Source: Xanthobacter autotrophicus
Lineage (GTDB): Bacteria > Pseudomonadota > Alphaproteobacteria > Rhizobiales > Xanthobacteraceae
Assembly: GCF_005871085.1 (NCBI RefSeq)
Contig: NZ_VAUP01000022.1
Coordinates: 434,001-498,000 of the forward strand
Length of the DNA stretch: 64,000 nucleotides
Reading direction: 5' to 3'
Both the position numbers and the translations under genes were made by a program. Below the pieces are notes generated by a model. The model ran no database searches. It was not told where the DNA came from and was given only the letters and a program-made list of their open reading frames with translations. Numbering within the stretch: the first letter of the stretch is position 1; every line of letters starts with the position of its first letter. Positions 27,943 to 36,509 of the stretch are shown here, piece by piece.

Positions 27943-29046
27943 ATGCACACTGCGTTCTCGTTCTCAGCTCAGCGCCTGAAATCCTTCGCCGCCCGCGCCC
28001 TCGGCGCCGCCGCCGTGGTGGGCCTTGCGCTCGCCGCCCAGCCGGCCGCCGCCGCGCCCAAGAAGGAATTCAAGGTCGCCTGGTCCATCTATGTGGGCTG
28101 GATGCCCTGGGGCTACGCCAACGACACCGGCATCGTGAAGAAGTGGGCCGACAAGTACGGCATCAAGATCGAAGTCGTGCAGTTCAACGACTATGTGGAG
28201 AGCATCAACCAGTACACGGCCGGCGCCTTCGACGCCCTCACCGTCACCAACATGGATGCCCTCTCCGTGCCCGCCGCCGGCGGCGTGGACACCACCGCCG
28301 TCATCGTCGGCGACTTCTCCAACGGCAACGACGCCGTGATCCTGAAGGGCAAGAAGGAGCTTTCGGCCATCAAGGGCCAGAAGGTGAACCTGGTGGAGTT
28401 CTCAGTCTCGCACTACCTGCTCGCCCGCGCCCTTGAGAGCATCAAGCTGAAGGAGCGCGACGTGAAGGTGGTGAACACCTCCGACGCCGACATGGTCGGC
28501 GCCTTCAAGACCAAGGACGTGACCTCCGTGGTCACCTGGAACCCGCTGGTGTCCGAGATCCTCGCCGACAAGAACGCCCACAACGTGTTCGACTCATCCA
28601 AGATCCCCGGCGAGATCATGGACCTGATGGTCGCCAACTCCGACACGCTCAAGGACAACCCGGACTTCGGCAAGGCGTTGGTGGGCATCTGGTACGAGAC
28701 CACGGCCCTCTTCACCGCCGACACCGACGCCGGCAAGGCGGCACGGGCCGCCATGGGCAAGGCCTCCGGCTCGGACCTCGCCGGCTTCGACAGCCAGCTC
28801 GCCGCCACCAAGCTGTTCGCCAAGGCGTCGGACGCGGTGGAGTTCGTGCGCTCCCCGGCCGTGGGCACCACCATGGACCGGGTGCGCAAGTTCCTGTTCG
28901 AGAAGAACCTGCTCGGCTCCAACGCTAAGTCCGCCGACGCGGTGGGCATCGCGCTGGCCGACGGCAAGGTGCTGGGCGACGCCAAGAACGTGAAGTTCCG
29001 CTTCGTCGACACCTGGATGGCGCTCGCCGCCGACGGGAAGCTCTGA
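27943..29046 (+). CDS. ABC transporter substrate-binding protein, guanidine/urea-carboxylase associated
   Basis: A periplasmic binding protein of 367 residues. It has an N-terminal signal peptide (positive SAQRLKSFAARALG, hydrophobic AAAVVGLALAA, likely cleavage after PAAAA near residue 38). The mature part resembles NMT1/SsuA-type binding proteins of 'urea carboxylase' clusters (WSIYVGWMPWGYANDTGIVKKW, ALTVTNMDAL). ATG at 27943 follows AAGGGG; earlier in-frame starts lie inside the riboswitch. As the first gene under a guanidine riboswitch it probably delivers guanidine, though older annotation says urea. A palindromic repeat pair separates it from the permease. Confidence 0.92.
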   Translation: MHTAFSFSAQRLKSFAARALGAAAVVGLALAAQPAAAAPKKEFKVAWSIYVGWMPWGYANDTGIVKKWADKYGIKIEVVQFNDYVESINQYTAGAFDALTVTNMDALSVPAAGGVDTTAVIVGDFSNGNDAVILKGKKELSAIKGQKVNLVEFSVSHYLLARALESIKLKERDVKVVNTSDADMVGAFKTKDVTSVVTWNPLVSEILADKNAHNVFDSSKIPGEIMDLMVANSDTLKDNPDFGKALVGIWYETTALFTADTDAGKAARAAMGKASGSDLAGFDSQLAATKLFAKASDAVEFVRSPAVGTTMDRVRKFLFEKNLLGSNAKSADAVGIALADGKVLGDAKNVKFRFVDTWMALAADGKL

Positions 29047-29076
29047 GGGGCACTCCTCCACCGAGCCCGTCCTGAG

Positions 29077-29225
29077 CCCTCTCCCGCTTGCGGGGGAGGG
29101 TTGGGAGGGGGCCTGCCGCCACCTTCCGCGCCCGGTGAGGAGACGGCGCCGCATCGTGTGCCACACGCCGCGCCTCGTCCGCAGAACTGCCCCCTCCCCG
29201 GCCCTCCCCCGCAAGCGGGAGAGGG
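29077..29225. repeat. REP-type inverted repeat pair inside the guanidine operon
   Basis: CTCTCCCGCTTGCGGGGGAG (29079-29098) and its inverted counterpart (29191-29225, with CTCCCCCGCAAGCGGGAGAG) flank about 90 bases. They form a long potential hairpin between the binding-protein and permease genes. Related copies occur at 42886, 49995, 57371, 57461 and 57535. It could lower expression of downstream genes relative to the binding protein. Confidence 0.85.
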
Positions 29226-29279
29226 CGCCACTGCGGTCCAGCCGGGCTGCCATCCCACCCAATTTTCGGAGCAGCGCTG

Positions 29280-30092
29280 ATGCGCCTTGTAAACATCAGG
29301 CCGGATCGGGGAACGGCGCTGTTCCTCGCCATCCTGCCCTTTGCCCTGGTCATCCTCGCCTATGTGCTGGGCTCGGCCGAGCGCCTGTCCGCGAACCCCG
29401 ACGACAAGCTGCTGCCGAGCCTCGTGTCGCTGGGCGACGCCATCGTCAAGGTGGCCTTCACGGCGGATGCCCGCACCGGCAACTACCTGCTGTGGTCGGA
29501 CACCCTGGCGAGCCTTGAACGCCTGTTCTCGGCGCTCGCCATCTCCACCGCCATCGCGCTTTTCATCGGCGTGCTCGTGGGCATGCTGCCCATCGTGCGG
29601 TCCTTCCTCGCGCCGTTCGTGGCCATGGTCTCCATGGTGCCGCCGCTGGCGCTGCTGCCCATCCTGTTCATCGTGATGGGCCTCGGGGAAGCCTCCAAGA
29701 TCGCGCTCATCACCATCGGCATCACGCCCTATCTCATCCGCGACCTCGCCATGCGGGTGGAGGAACTACCCCGCGAGCAGATGATCAAGGCGCAGACGCT
29801 CGGCGCCTCCACCTGGCAGATGGCTCTGCGCGTGGTGCTGCCGCAGATCCTGCCCCGCCTCATGGACGCCCTGCGCCTGTCGCTGGGGCCGGCCTTCCTG
29901 TTCCTCATCGCGGCAGAGGCCATCGCCTCCGACTCTGGCCTTGGCTACCGGATCTTCCTGGTGCGGCGCTATCTCGCCATGGATGTGATCCTGCCCTACG
30001 TGGCCTGGATCACCCTCCTCGCCGTGGCCATGGATTTCGCGCTGGTGCGCGCCCGCCGCTTCTTCTTCCCCTGGTTTGGAGCCGCGAAATGA
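29280..30092 (+). CDS. ABC transporter permease, guanidine/urea-carboxylase associated
   Basis: An inner-membrane permease of 270 residues with about six helices. The cytoplasmic coupling loop reads EQMIKAQTLGASTWQMALRV followed by VLPQILPRLMDALR, the EAA motif of the nitrate/sulfonate/taurine (SsuC/TauC) permease family. ATG at 29280 follows a GGAG eight or so bases upstream. Its stop overlaps the ATPase start by four bases (ATGA), so the two are translationally coupled. Confidence 0.92.
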   Translation: MRLVNIRPDRGTALFLAILPFALVILAYVLGSAERLSANPDDKLLPSLVSLGDAIVKVAFTADARTGNYLLWSDTLASLERLFSALAISTAIALFIGVLVGMLPIVRSFLAPFVAMVSMVPPLALLPILFIVMGLGEASKIALITIGITPYLIRDLAMRVEELPREQMIKAQTLGASTWQMALRVVLPQILPRLMDALRLSLGPAFLFLIAAEAIASDSGLGYRIFLVRRYLAMDVILPYVAWITLLAVAMDFALVRARRFFFPWFGAAK

Positions 30093-30913
30093 CCGCCATC
30101 GCCGTGCGCCACCTGTGGAAGGAATATGGCGACCAGATCGTTCTGGAGGACATCTCCCTCGATTTCACGCCGCGCTCCTTCATCGCCCTTGTCGGCCCCT
30201 CGGGCTGCGGCAAGACCACCTTTTTGCGCATCCTGCTCTCGGAAGAGACCGTGACCCGCGGCGAGGTGCTGATCGACGGCAAGCCCATCGCCCGCGAGCC
30301 GGGCGCCGACCGGGGCGTGGTGTTCCAGCGCTATTCCGTGTTCCCGCACCTCACCGTGCTGGGCAATGTGGTGCTGGCCGCCGAGATGGAGGAAGCCCCC
30401 TTCATCGGCCGCCTGTTCGGCGCCCGCCGCCGTCACGTGGAGGAGGAGGCCCGCGCCCTCATCGAGGAAGTGGGCCTGAAGGGCGCCGAGGACAAATACC
30501 CCGCGGCGCTGTCCGGCGGCATGCAGCAGCGCCTGGCGCTGGCGCAGGCCATCATGCGCAAGCCCAAGATCCTGCTGCTGGACGAGCCGTTCGGCGCGCT
30601 CGATCCCGGCATCCGCGCCGACATCCACCAGCTCATGCTGAAGCTGTGGAACAGCTGCGAGATGACCGTGGTGATGGTGACCCACGACCTGAAAGAGGCG
30701 TTCACCCTCGCCACCCGCATCATCGCCTTCGAGCGCCGCCGCAACCGGCCCGAGGAGAAGGCCCGCTACGGCGCCACCATCGCCAAGGACATCGAAGTCT
30801 GGCCGACCCGCATCGCCGGCAAGACCAGGCAGGCATCACCCACCCCAGGCCGGGACGACCCGGCCATTCCCTCGGGACCCGGCCGGGACGACCCGGCACT
30901 CCAGACGGCTTGA
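30089..30913 (+). CDS. ABC transporter ATP-binding protein, guanidine/urea-carboxylase associated
   Basis: An ATPase of 274 residues. Walker A GPSGCGKTT is near residue 36, the Q-loop is VFQRYSVFPH, the signature is LSGGMQQRLALAQA, Walker B is ILLLDEPFGALD and the switch His is VTHD. It drives the importer formed with the two preceding genes. The last ~30 residues are unusual: they are encoded by two copies of GGCCGGGACGACCCGGC (30848-30864 and 30881-30897) and read PGRDDPA...PGRDDPA. This suggests that a palindromic repeat invaded the 3' end. Confidence 0.93.
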   Translation: MTAIAVRHLWKEYGDQIVLEDISLDFTPRSFIALVGPSGCGKTTFLRILLSEETVTRGEVLIDGKPIAREPGADRGVVFQRYSVFPHLTVLGNVVLAAEMEEAPFIGRLFGARRRHVEEEARALIEEVGLKGAEDKYPAALSGGMQQRLALAQAIMRKPKILLLDEPFGALDPGIRADIHQLMLKLWNSCEMTVVMVTHDLKEAFTLATRIIAFERRRNRPEEKARYGATIAKDIEVWPTRIAGKTRQASPTPGRDDPAIPSGPGRDDPALQTA

Positions 30914-30924
30914 GGAGACACGAC

Positions 30925-31737
30925 ATGACCGTCACCGAGGACACCCGCCTCTTCATCGAAGAGAACAAGCGCCGCTATGCCGAATTGAAGGCCGCCGGCC
31001 AGAAGCACGCGCCGAAGGCCCTGCCCGGTCCGACGCCGCGTGATGGTGCCCCCATCCCTGAAGGCGCCGTGATCCATGCCGAAACCCTTCCGGGCGGCTG
31101 GTACTGGTCGACGCCGCTCAAGGCCGGCGAGGCCCTGCGCATCCGCCTGCCCCATGGCCCGGCGGCGGTCTCCATGATCGCCTGGTCGGCGGCCGACAAG
31201 AGCGAGCGGCTGAACTATGCCGACACGGTGAAGGTCCAGTGGACCTCGGCCCTTGGCAAGGGCCGCGTGCTGTTCTCCGACATGGGCCGGGTGATGTTCT
31301 CCCTGATCGAGGACACCACCGGCTTCCACGACGCGCTGGTGGGCGGCTCCACCGCCGCCTCCAACCGCGCCCGCTATGGCGACAAGGTGCTGCGCAACAC
31401 CCGCGACAACTTCATCCTCGCCGCCGGCAAGCTCGGCTACGACAAGCGCGACATCCCCCCGGCACTGACCTTCTTCGCGCCCGTGCGCACCGATGCGGAC
31501 GGTGTCTTCCGCTGGCTGGACGGCAAGCGGCAGGCCGGCGACTTCGTGGACCTGCGCGCCGAGATGGACCTCATCGTCGCTCTGTCCAACTGCCCCCACC
31601 CCCTCGACCCGGCGCCCGACTGTGCCCCGCCCGCCGTGGAGGCGATCCGCTTCCGCGCGCCCGCGCCGGCCGCGGACGACCTGTGCCGCACCGCCACCAT
31701 CGAAGCCGTCCGCGGCTTCGAGAACACCGCGCGCTGA
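30925..31737 (+). CDS. DUF1989 protein, carboxyguanidine deiminase-type subunit (urea amidolyase-associated protein 1)
   Basis: A 270-residue cytoplasmic DUF1989 protein of the urea amidolyase-associated type 1 group. In guanidine-degrading bacteria the two DUF1989 partners form carboxyguanidine deiminase (CgdA/CgdB), converting carboxyguanidine to allophanate and ammonia; which letter applies here was not settled. Visible segments include LPGGWYWSTPLKAGEALRI, a D-TTGFHDALVGGST stretch, NFILAAGKLGYDKRDIPP and LSNCPHPLDP with Cys/His as possible metal ligands. ATG at 30925 follows TGAGGAGACACG. The next gene, 12 bases on, is the partner. Confidence 0.9.
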   Translation: MTVTEDTRLFIEENKRRYAELKAAGQKHAPKALPGPTPRDGAPIPEGAVIHAETLPGGWYWSTPLKAGEALRIRLPHGPAAVSMIAWSAADKSERLNYADTVKVQWTSALGKGRVLFSDMGRVMFSLIEDTTGFHDALVGGSTAASNRARYGDKVLRNTRDNFILAAGKLGYDKRDIPPALTFFAPVRTDADGVFRWLDGKRQAGDFVDLRAEMDLIVALSNCPHPLDPAPDCAPPAVEAIRFRAPAPAADDLCRTATIEAVRGFENTAR

Positions 31738-31749
31738 GGGGAGGCTGAC

Positions 31750-32400
31750 ATGAGCAAGTTCTTCGCAACCCCGGTGCGGGATGCCTCCACCGCCATCGCC
31801 GATTACTTCGTGCCGGCCAACGCCCCCTTCTCCTGCGTGGTGAAGAAGGGCGAGAGCGTGCGCATCGTGGACCTGGAAGGCCAGCAGGCGGTGGATACCC
31901 TGTTCTACCGCGCCGACGACTTCTCCGAGCGCTATTCCTCTCAGGATACCCTGCGGATGCAGGGCTCGGCCTATGTGTCCACGGGCACGAAGCTGATCTC
32001 CACCGAGGGCAACCTCATGCTCACCGTGACCGCCGACACCTGCGGGCGGCACGACACCTCGGCGGGCGCCTGCTCGTGCGAGGCCAATACGGTGCGCTTC
32101 GGCCATCAGGTGAAGTATCTGCACGCCTGCCGGGAAAATTTCGTCATCGAGGTGATGAAGCACGGCATGTCGAAGCGGGACGTAGTGCCCAACATCAACT
32201 TCTTCATGAACGTGCCGGTGGAACCCTCGGGGGAACTCGCCATCGTGGACGGCATCTCCGGCCCCGGCGACTATGTGGAGCTGAAGGCGGAGATGGACGT
32301 GCTCGTCGTCATCTCCAACTGCCCGCAGATCAACAACCCCTGCAACGGCTTCAACCCGACGCCGATCCAGGTCCTCGTCTTCGCCGGCGAGGAGGGCTGA
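31750..32400 (+). CDS. DUF1989 protein, carboxyguanidine deiminase-type subunit (urea amidolyase-associated protein 2)
   Basis: A 216-residue DUF1989 partner of the preceding gene. The putative metal site is clear: DTCGRHDTSAGACS around residue 100 and NCPQINNPCNG near residue 195. Other family segments are VRIVDLEGQQAVDTLFY and NINFFMNVPVEPSG. ATG at 31750 follows GGGGAGGCTGAC. It is followed after 3 bases by the carboxylase, so the genes are tightly coupled. Function as carboxyguanidine deiminase is inferred from the riboswitch and gene set. Confidence 0.9.
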   Translation: MSKFFATPVRDASTAIADYFVPANAPFSCVVKKGESVRIVDLEGQQAVDTLFYRADDFSERYSSQDTLRMQGSAYVSTGTKLISTEGNLMLTVTADTCGRHDTSAGACSCEANTVRFGHQVKYLHACRENFVIEVMKHGMSKRDVVPNINFFMNVPVEPSGELAIVDGISGPGDYVELKAEMDVLVVISNCPQINNPCNGFNPTPIQVLVFAGEEG

Positions 32401-32403
32401 TCC

Positions 32404-35400
32404 ATGTTCACCAAAGTCCTGATCGCCAATCGCGGCGAGATCGCGCGCCGCGTCATCCGCACGCTCCGCGCCATGAACATCAAGTCGGTGGCCGTGCATT
32501 CGGATGCCGACCGCTTCACCCGCGGCGTGCTGGAGGCGGACGAGGCGGTGCGCCTCGGCCCGGCCCCGGCCGCCGAGAGCTACCTGAACGTGGACGCCGT
32601 CATTGCCGCCTGCAAGGCGACGGGGGCGCAGGCGGTGCACCCCGGCTACGGCTTCCTGTCGGAGAACGTGGCTTTCGCACAGCGCCTCGCCGACGAAGGC
32701 ATCCGCTTCATCGGCCCCAAGCCCGGGCATTTGAAGGACTTCGGCCTGAAGCACACAGCCCGCGCGCTGGCGAAAGCCTCCGGCGTGCCGCTGCTTCCGG
32801 GCACCGACCTGCTGGAGAGCGCCGAAGACGCGCTGAAGGCGGCGGAGGCCATCACCTATCCGGTGATGCTGAAGTCCACCGCCGGCGGTGGCGGCATCGG
32901 CATGCAGCTGTGCCACACCCCGCAGGAGCTGGCCGACACCTTCGAGCGGGTTCAGCGCACCGCCCGCGCCTCCTTCGGCGATGCGCGGGTGTATCTGGAG
33001 CGCTTCGTGGCCGAGGCGCGCCATGTGGAGGTGCAGATCTTCGGCGACGGCAAGGGCAAGGTCGTCGCGCTCGGCGAGCGCGACTGCTCGCTCCAGCGCC
33101 GCAACCAGAAGGTGGTGGAGGAGACGCCCGCCCCCCTCCTCTCAGACGACGTGCGCGCCCGCCTCCACGCCGCCGCCGTGCAGCTCGGCGAGAGCGTCTC
33201 CTACGAGAGCGCCGGCACGGTGGAGTTCATCTACGACCCGGCCCGGCAGGAGTTCTACTTTCTGGAGGTGAACACCCGCCTGCAGGTGGAGCATCCCGTC
33301 ACCGAGGCGGTGTTCGGCATCGACCTCGTGGAATGGATGATCCGCCAGGCCGCCGGGGAAGATCCCATCGCCGCCGCCGGCCCACTGGTGCCGAAGGGCG
33401 CGGCGATGGAGGTGCGCGTCTATGCGGAGATCCCGCATGCAAACTTCCAGCCCTCGGCCGGCCTTCTCACCGAGGTGAAGTTCCCGGCCGGCGCGCGCAT
33501 CGACGGCTGGATCGAGACCGGCACCGAGGTGACACCCTTCTACGATCCCATGCTCGCCAAGGTGATCGTGACCGGGGAAGACCGCCCCGCCGCCATCGCG
33601 GCTCTGAACGCGGCGCTGGCGGAAACCTCCATCTGCGGCATCGAGACCAACCTGCAATATCTGCGCGCCATCGCGGCGTCCGAATTGCTTGCGTCGGCGA
33701 AGGTGGCGACCACAGCGCTGAAGGATTTCGCCTTCCGGCCCGAAAGCGTGGAGGTGCTGGTCCCCGGCGCCCAGTCCAGCCTTCAGGAACTGCCCGGACG
33801 GCTTCACCTGTGGCACGTGGGCGTGCCGCCCTCCGGACCCATGGATGAGTATTCGTTCCGCCGGGCCAATGCGCTGGTGGGCAATGCCGAGACCCGATGC
33901 GCGCTGGAACTGACGGTGAACGGCCCGACCCTGCGCTTCCACGACGATGCGGTGGTCGCCCTCTCCGGCGCGCTGATGCCGGCGACACTGGATGGTGTCC
34001 CAGCGCCCCACGATGCCGCCTTCCCGGTGAAGGCCGGGCAGGTGCTGGCCATCGGCGCCATTTCGGGGCCGGGGCAGCGGTCTTATCTGGCGGTCAATGG
34101 TGCGTTCCAGGCCCCCGTGGTGCTGGGCTCGCGTGCCACCTTCGCCCTGGGCGCCTTCGGCGGCCATGCCACCGGCACCCTGAAGGGCGGCGATGCCCTC
34201 CACCTCGCGCCTAAGGCCGCGCGGCCACAGGTTCCGGACCACGTGCCCGGCTCGCCCGCGCCGCTGACGCGGGAGTGGAGCATCGGTGTGGTCTACGGCC
34301 CCCACGGCGCGCCGGACTTCTTCCAGGACGACGACATCGCGGACCTGTTCGCCGCCACCTACGAGGTGCATTTCAACAGCGCCCGCACCGGCGTGCGCCT
34401 CATGGGGCCGACGCCGCGCTGGGCGCGGACCGATGGCGGCGAGGCGGGGCTCCACCCCTCCAACATCCACGACAACGCCTATGCCATCGGCGCCATCGAC
34501 TTCACCGGCGACATGCCCATCATCCTCGGCCCGGACGGCCCCTCTCTGGGTGGCTTCGTCTGCCCGGCGGTGATCGCCCGCGACGAGCAGTGGAAGATGG
34601 GGCAATTGAAGCCCGGCGACACCGTGCGCTTCGTCGCCCTGCCCCGGCCGCAGGACCCCATCGCCGGCCCGATGGTCATCGGCGCGCCGGAGGAGACCGG
34701 CTCCCCCATCCTCGCGCGGCGGGACGATGGGCCGGTGAGCGTGGTCTATCGCCGGCAGGGCGATGACAACCTGCTGGTCGAATTCGGCGACATGCACCTC
34801 GACATCGCCCTGCGCCTGCGCGCCCACCTGATGGCGCAGGCGGTCGAGGAGGCGCGCCTGCCGGGGATCATCGACCTCACCCCCGGCATCCGCTCGCTCC
34901 AGATCCACTACGACGGCGCGGCCATGCCACGCGCCAAGCTGCTCGACGCCCTCGCCGAGATCGAGAGCGGCCTGCCCCGCGCCGAAGACGTGGTGGTACC
35001 GAGCCGCGTCGTCCACCTGCCCCTGTCGTGGAACGACCCGCAGGCGGAACTTGCCATGCGCAAGTACCAGGAGTTGGTGAGGCCGAACGCGCCGTGGTGC
35101 CCGTCCAACATCGAGTTCATACGCCGCATCAACGGCTTGCCGGACGAACAGGCGGTGAAGGACATCATCTTTGGCGCCAGCTACCAGGTGCTGGGCCTGG
35201 GCGATGTCTATCTCGGCGCGCCGGTAGCCACCCCCATCGATCCGCGCCACCGCCTCGTGACCACCAAGTACAACCCCGCCCGCACCTGGACGCCGGAAAA
35301 CGCGGTGGGCATCGGCGGCGCCTACATGTGCATCTACGGCATGGAGGGGCCGGGCGGTTACCAGTTGTTCGGGCGCACCATCCAGATGTGGAACACGTGG

Positions 35401-35949
35401 AGGTCGACCCCCGCGTTCGAGCCCGGCACCCCGTGGCTGCTGCGCTTCTTCGACGAGATCCGCTTCTTCCCCGTGAGCCATCAGGAGCTGATGGAGGCGC
35501 GCGAGGCCTTCCCCCATGGCGCCTATCCGGTGCGCATCGAGGAAGGCCGCTTCTCCTACGCCGATTATGCCGCGAACCTCGCCGCCAATGCCGGCGAGAT
35601 CACCGCCGGCAAGGCTCGCCAGCAGGGGGCCTTCGAGGCCGAGCGCGCGCGCTGGAAGGCGGAGGGGCTCGACAGCTTCGTGGTGGAGGACGGCGCCGGC
35701 CCCTTCAGCGAGGGCGAGATGCCGGACGGCTGCTTCGGCGTCGCCGCCAACGTGCCCGGCAATGTCTGGAAGGTGCTGGTGGAGGAGGAGACGGTGGTCG
35801 CCGCAGGCGAAACCATCGCCATCATCGAATCCATGAAGATGGAAATCTCCATCACCGCCCATGCCGCCGGGCGGGTGCGGGAAATCCGCGCCGTCCCCGG
35901 CCGCACCGTGCGGTCCGGCGATGTGGTCTGCGTGCTCGAAGCCCTGTGA
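32404..35949 (+). CDS. Biotin-dependent guanidine (urea-type) carboxylase
   Basis: A 1181-residue single-chain carboxylase. It has biotin carboxylase at about 1-450 (LIANRGEIARRVI; ATP-grasp glycine loop GGGGIGMQLC; EVNTRLQVEHPV), then a KipA/AHS2-type carboxyltransferase (about 455-760), a KipI/AHS1-type part (about 770-1050), and a C-terminal biotinyl domain with the biotinylated Lys1145 in ESMKMEI. This is the urea carboxylase architecture. Enzymes of this type that lie under guanidine-I riboswitches with two DUF1989 proteins prefer guanidine, giving carboxyguanidine. ATG at 32404 is three bases after the previous stop; the ribosome site is GGAGGGCTGATCC. Confidence 0.93.
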   Translation: MFTKVLIANRGEIARRVIRTLRAMNIKSVAVHSDADRFTRGVLEADEAVRLGPAPAAESYLNVDAVIAACKATGAQAVHPGYGFLSENVAFAQRLADEGIRFIGPKPGHLKDFGLKHTARALAKASGVPLLPGTDLLESAEDALKAAEAITYPVMLKSTAGGGGIGMQLCHTPQELADTFERVQRTARASFGDARVYLERFVAEARHVEVQIFGDGKGKVVALGERDCSLQRRNQKVVEETPAPLLSDDVRARLHAAAVQLGESVSYESAGTVEFIYDPARQEFYFLEVNTRLQVEHPVTEAVFGIDLVEWMIRQAAGEDPIAAAGPLVPKGAAMEVRVYAEIPHANFQPSAGLLTEVKFPAGARIDGWIETGTEVTPFYDPMLAKVIVTGEDRPAAIAALNAALAETSICGIETNLQYLRAIAASELLASAKVATTALKDFAFRPESVEVLVPGAQSSLQELPGRLHLWHVGVPPSGPMDEYSFRRANALVGNAETRCALELTVNGPTLRFHDDAVVALSGALMPATLDGVPAPHDAAFPVKAGQVLAIGAISGPGQRSYLAVNGAFQAPVVLGSRATFALGAFGGHATGTLKGGDALHLAPKAARPQVPDHVPGSPAPLTREWSIGVVYGPHGAPDFFQDDDIADLFAATYEVHFNSARTGVRLMGPTPRWARTDGGEAGLHPSNIHDNAYAIGAIDFTGDMPIILGPDGPSLGGFVCPAVIARDEQWKMGQLKPGDTVRFVALPRPQDPIAGPMVIGAPEETGSPILARRDDGPVSVVYRRQGDDNLLVEFGDMHLDIALRLRAHLMAQAVEEARLPGIIDLTPGIRSLQIHYDGAAMPRAKLLDALAEIESGLPRAEDVVVPSRVVHLPLSWNDPQAELAMRKYQELVRPNAPWCPSNIEFIRRINGLPDEQAVKDIIFGASYQVLGLGDVYLGAPVATPIDPRHRLVTTKYNPARTWTPENAVGIGGAYMCIYGMEGPGGYQLFGRTIQMWNTWRSTPAFEPGTPWLLRFFDEIRFFPVSHQELMEAREAFPHGAYPVRIEEGRFSYADYAANLAANAGEITAGKARQQGAFEAERARWKAEGLDSFVVEDGAGPFSEGEMPDGCFGVAANVPGNVWKVLVEEETVVAAGETIAIIESMKMEISITAHAAGRVREIRAVPGRTVRSGDVVCVLEAL

Positions 35950-35970
35950 CGAAAGCTGAGAGGAAAGCTC

Positions 35971-36420
35971 ATGACGACCGATCTGCCGCTCAGCGGACAT
36001 CGCCCGTCCGAAACCAGCCCGCGGGAGGCGGTGCCCATCGCCGTGGTGGGCGCGCACCTCTCCGGCATGCCGCTCAACCCGGAACTCACGGAGGCCGGCG
36101 GCGTGCTGGTGAAAAGCTGCCGCACCGCGCCGGACTACCGGCTGTTCGTGCTGCCGGACACCACGCCCCAGAAGCCGGGCGTGGTGCGCGCGCCGGGCTT
36201 TGCCGGGCCGGGGCTGGAGGTGGAGGTGTGGGCGCTGGACCCGGCCGCCTTCGGCCGCTTCGTCTCCCGCATCCCCGCGCCCCTTGGCATCGGCAAGGTG
36301 CGGCTGGAGGACGGTAGCGAAGTGCCCGGCTTCCTGTGCGAGGCCCATGCGGTGGAGCGGGCCGAGGAGATCACCGCGCTCGGCGGCTGGCGCGCCTACA
36401 TGGAGCGGCGGCGCGGATAG
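35971..36420 (+). CDS. Stand-alone C-terminal domain of allophanate hydrolase
   Basis: A 149-residue protein equal to the C-terminal domain of allophanate hydrolase (PIAVVGAHLSGMPLNPELTEAGG, YRLFVLPDT, PGFAGPGLEVEVWALDPAAFGRFV, GWRAYMERR). In full-length enzymes an N-terminal amidase domain with a Ser-Ser-Lys triad hydrolyses allophanate and this domain acts on the product N-carboxycarbamate. No amidase part is encoded here. The gene has its own ATG and a good ribosome site (GAGAGGAAAGC), with a ~20-residue leader before the domain. It thus looks like a true split gene and not a frameshift relic. It is the last gene of the guanidine operon. Confidence 0.88.
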   Translation: MTTDLPLSGHRPSETSPREAVPIAVVGAHLSGMPLNPELTEAGGVLVKSCRTAPDYRLFVLPDTTPQKPGVVRAPGFAGPGLEVEVWALDPAAFGRFVSRIPAPLGIGKVRLEDGSEVPGFLCEAHAVERAEEITALGGWRAYMERRRG

Positions 36421-36440
36421 GGCCACGCGCTGGCCTTCTC

Positions 36441-36463
36441 ATCCCCCGGCCCAGCCGGGGGAT
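36441..36463 (+). terminator. Hairpin at end of guanidine operon
   Basis: A 10-bp stem (ATCCCCCGGC/GCCGGGGGAT, loop CCA) lies 21 bases after the last operon gene and before the convergent hslO. There is no T-run, so termination may be inefficient or rho-dependent. Confidence 0.55.
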
Positions 36464-36509
36464 GCCCCCCTCCCCTGCGGGAGAGGAGACCAGGCGGCCG
36501 CCGCGCTCG

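Noticed and set aside
29077-29225. CRISPR-like repeat array or transposon remnant
   Set aside because: Only two inverted copies with no regular spacers and no transposase; it fits a REP pair.
30766-33024. Minus-strand frame of about 750 codons opposite the DUF1989 and carboxylase genes
   Set aside because: Same reason: antisense to well-supported genes, no motif, no promoter.
33142-36426. Minus-strand open frame of over 1000 codons across the carboxylase gene
   Set aside because: It is a GC-driven shadow of the clearly identified biotin carboxylase on the plus strand, with low-complexity composition.
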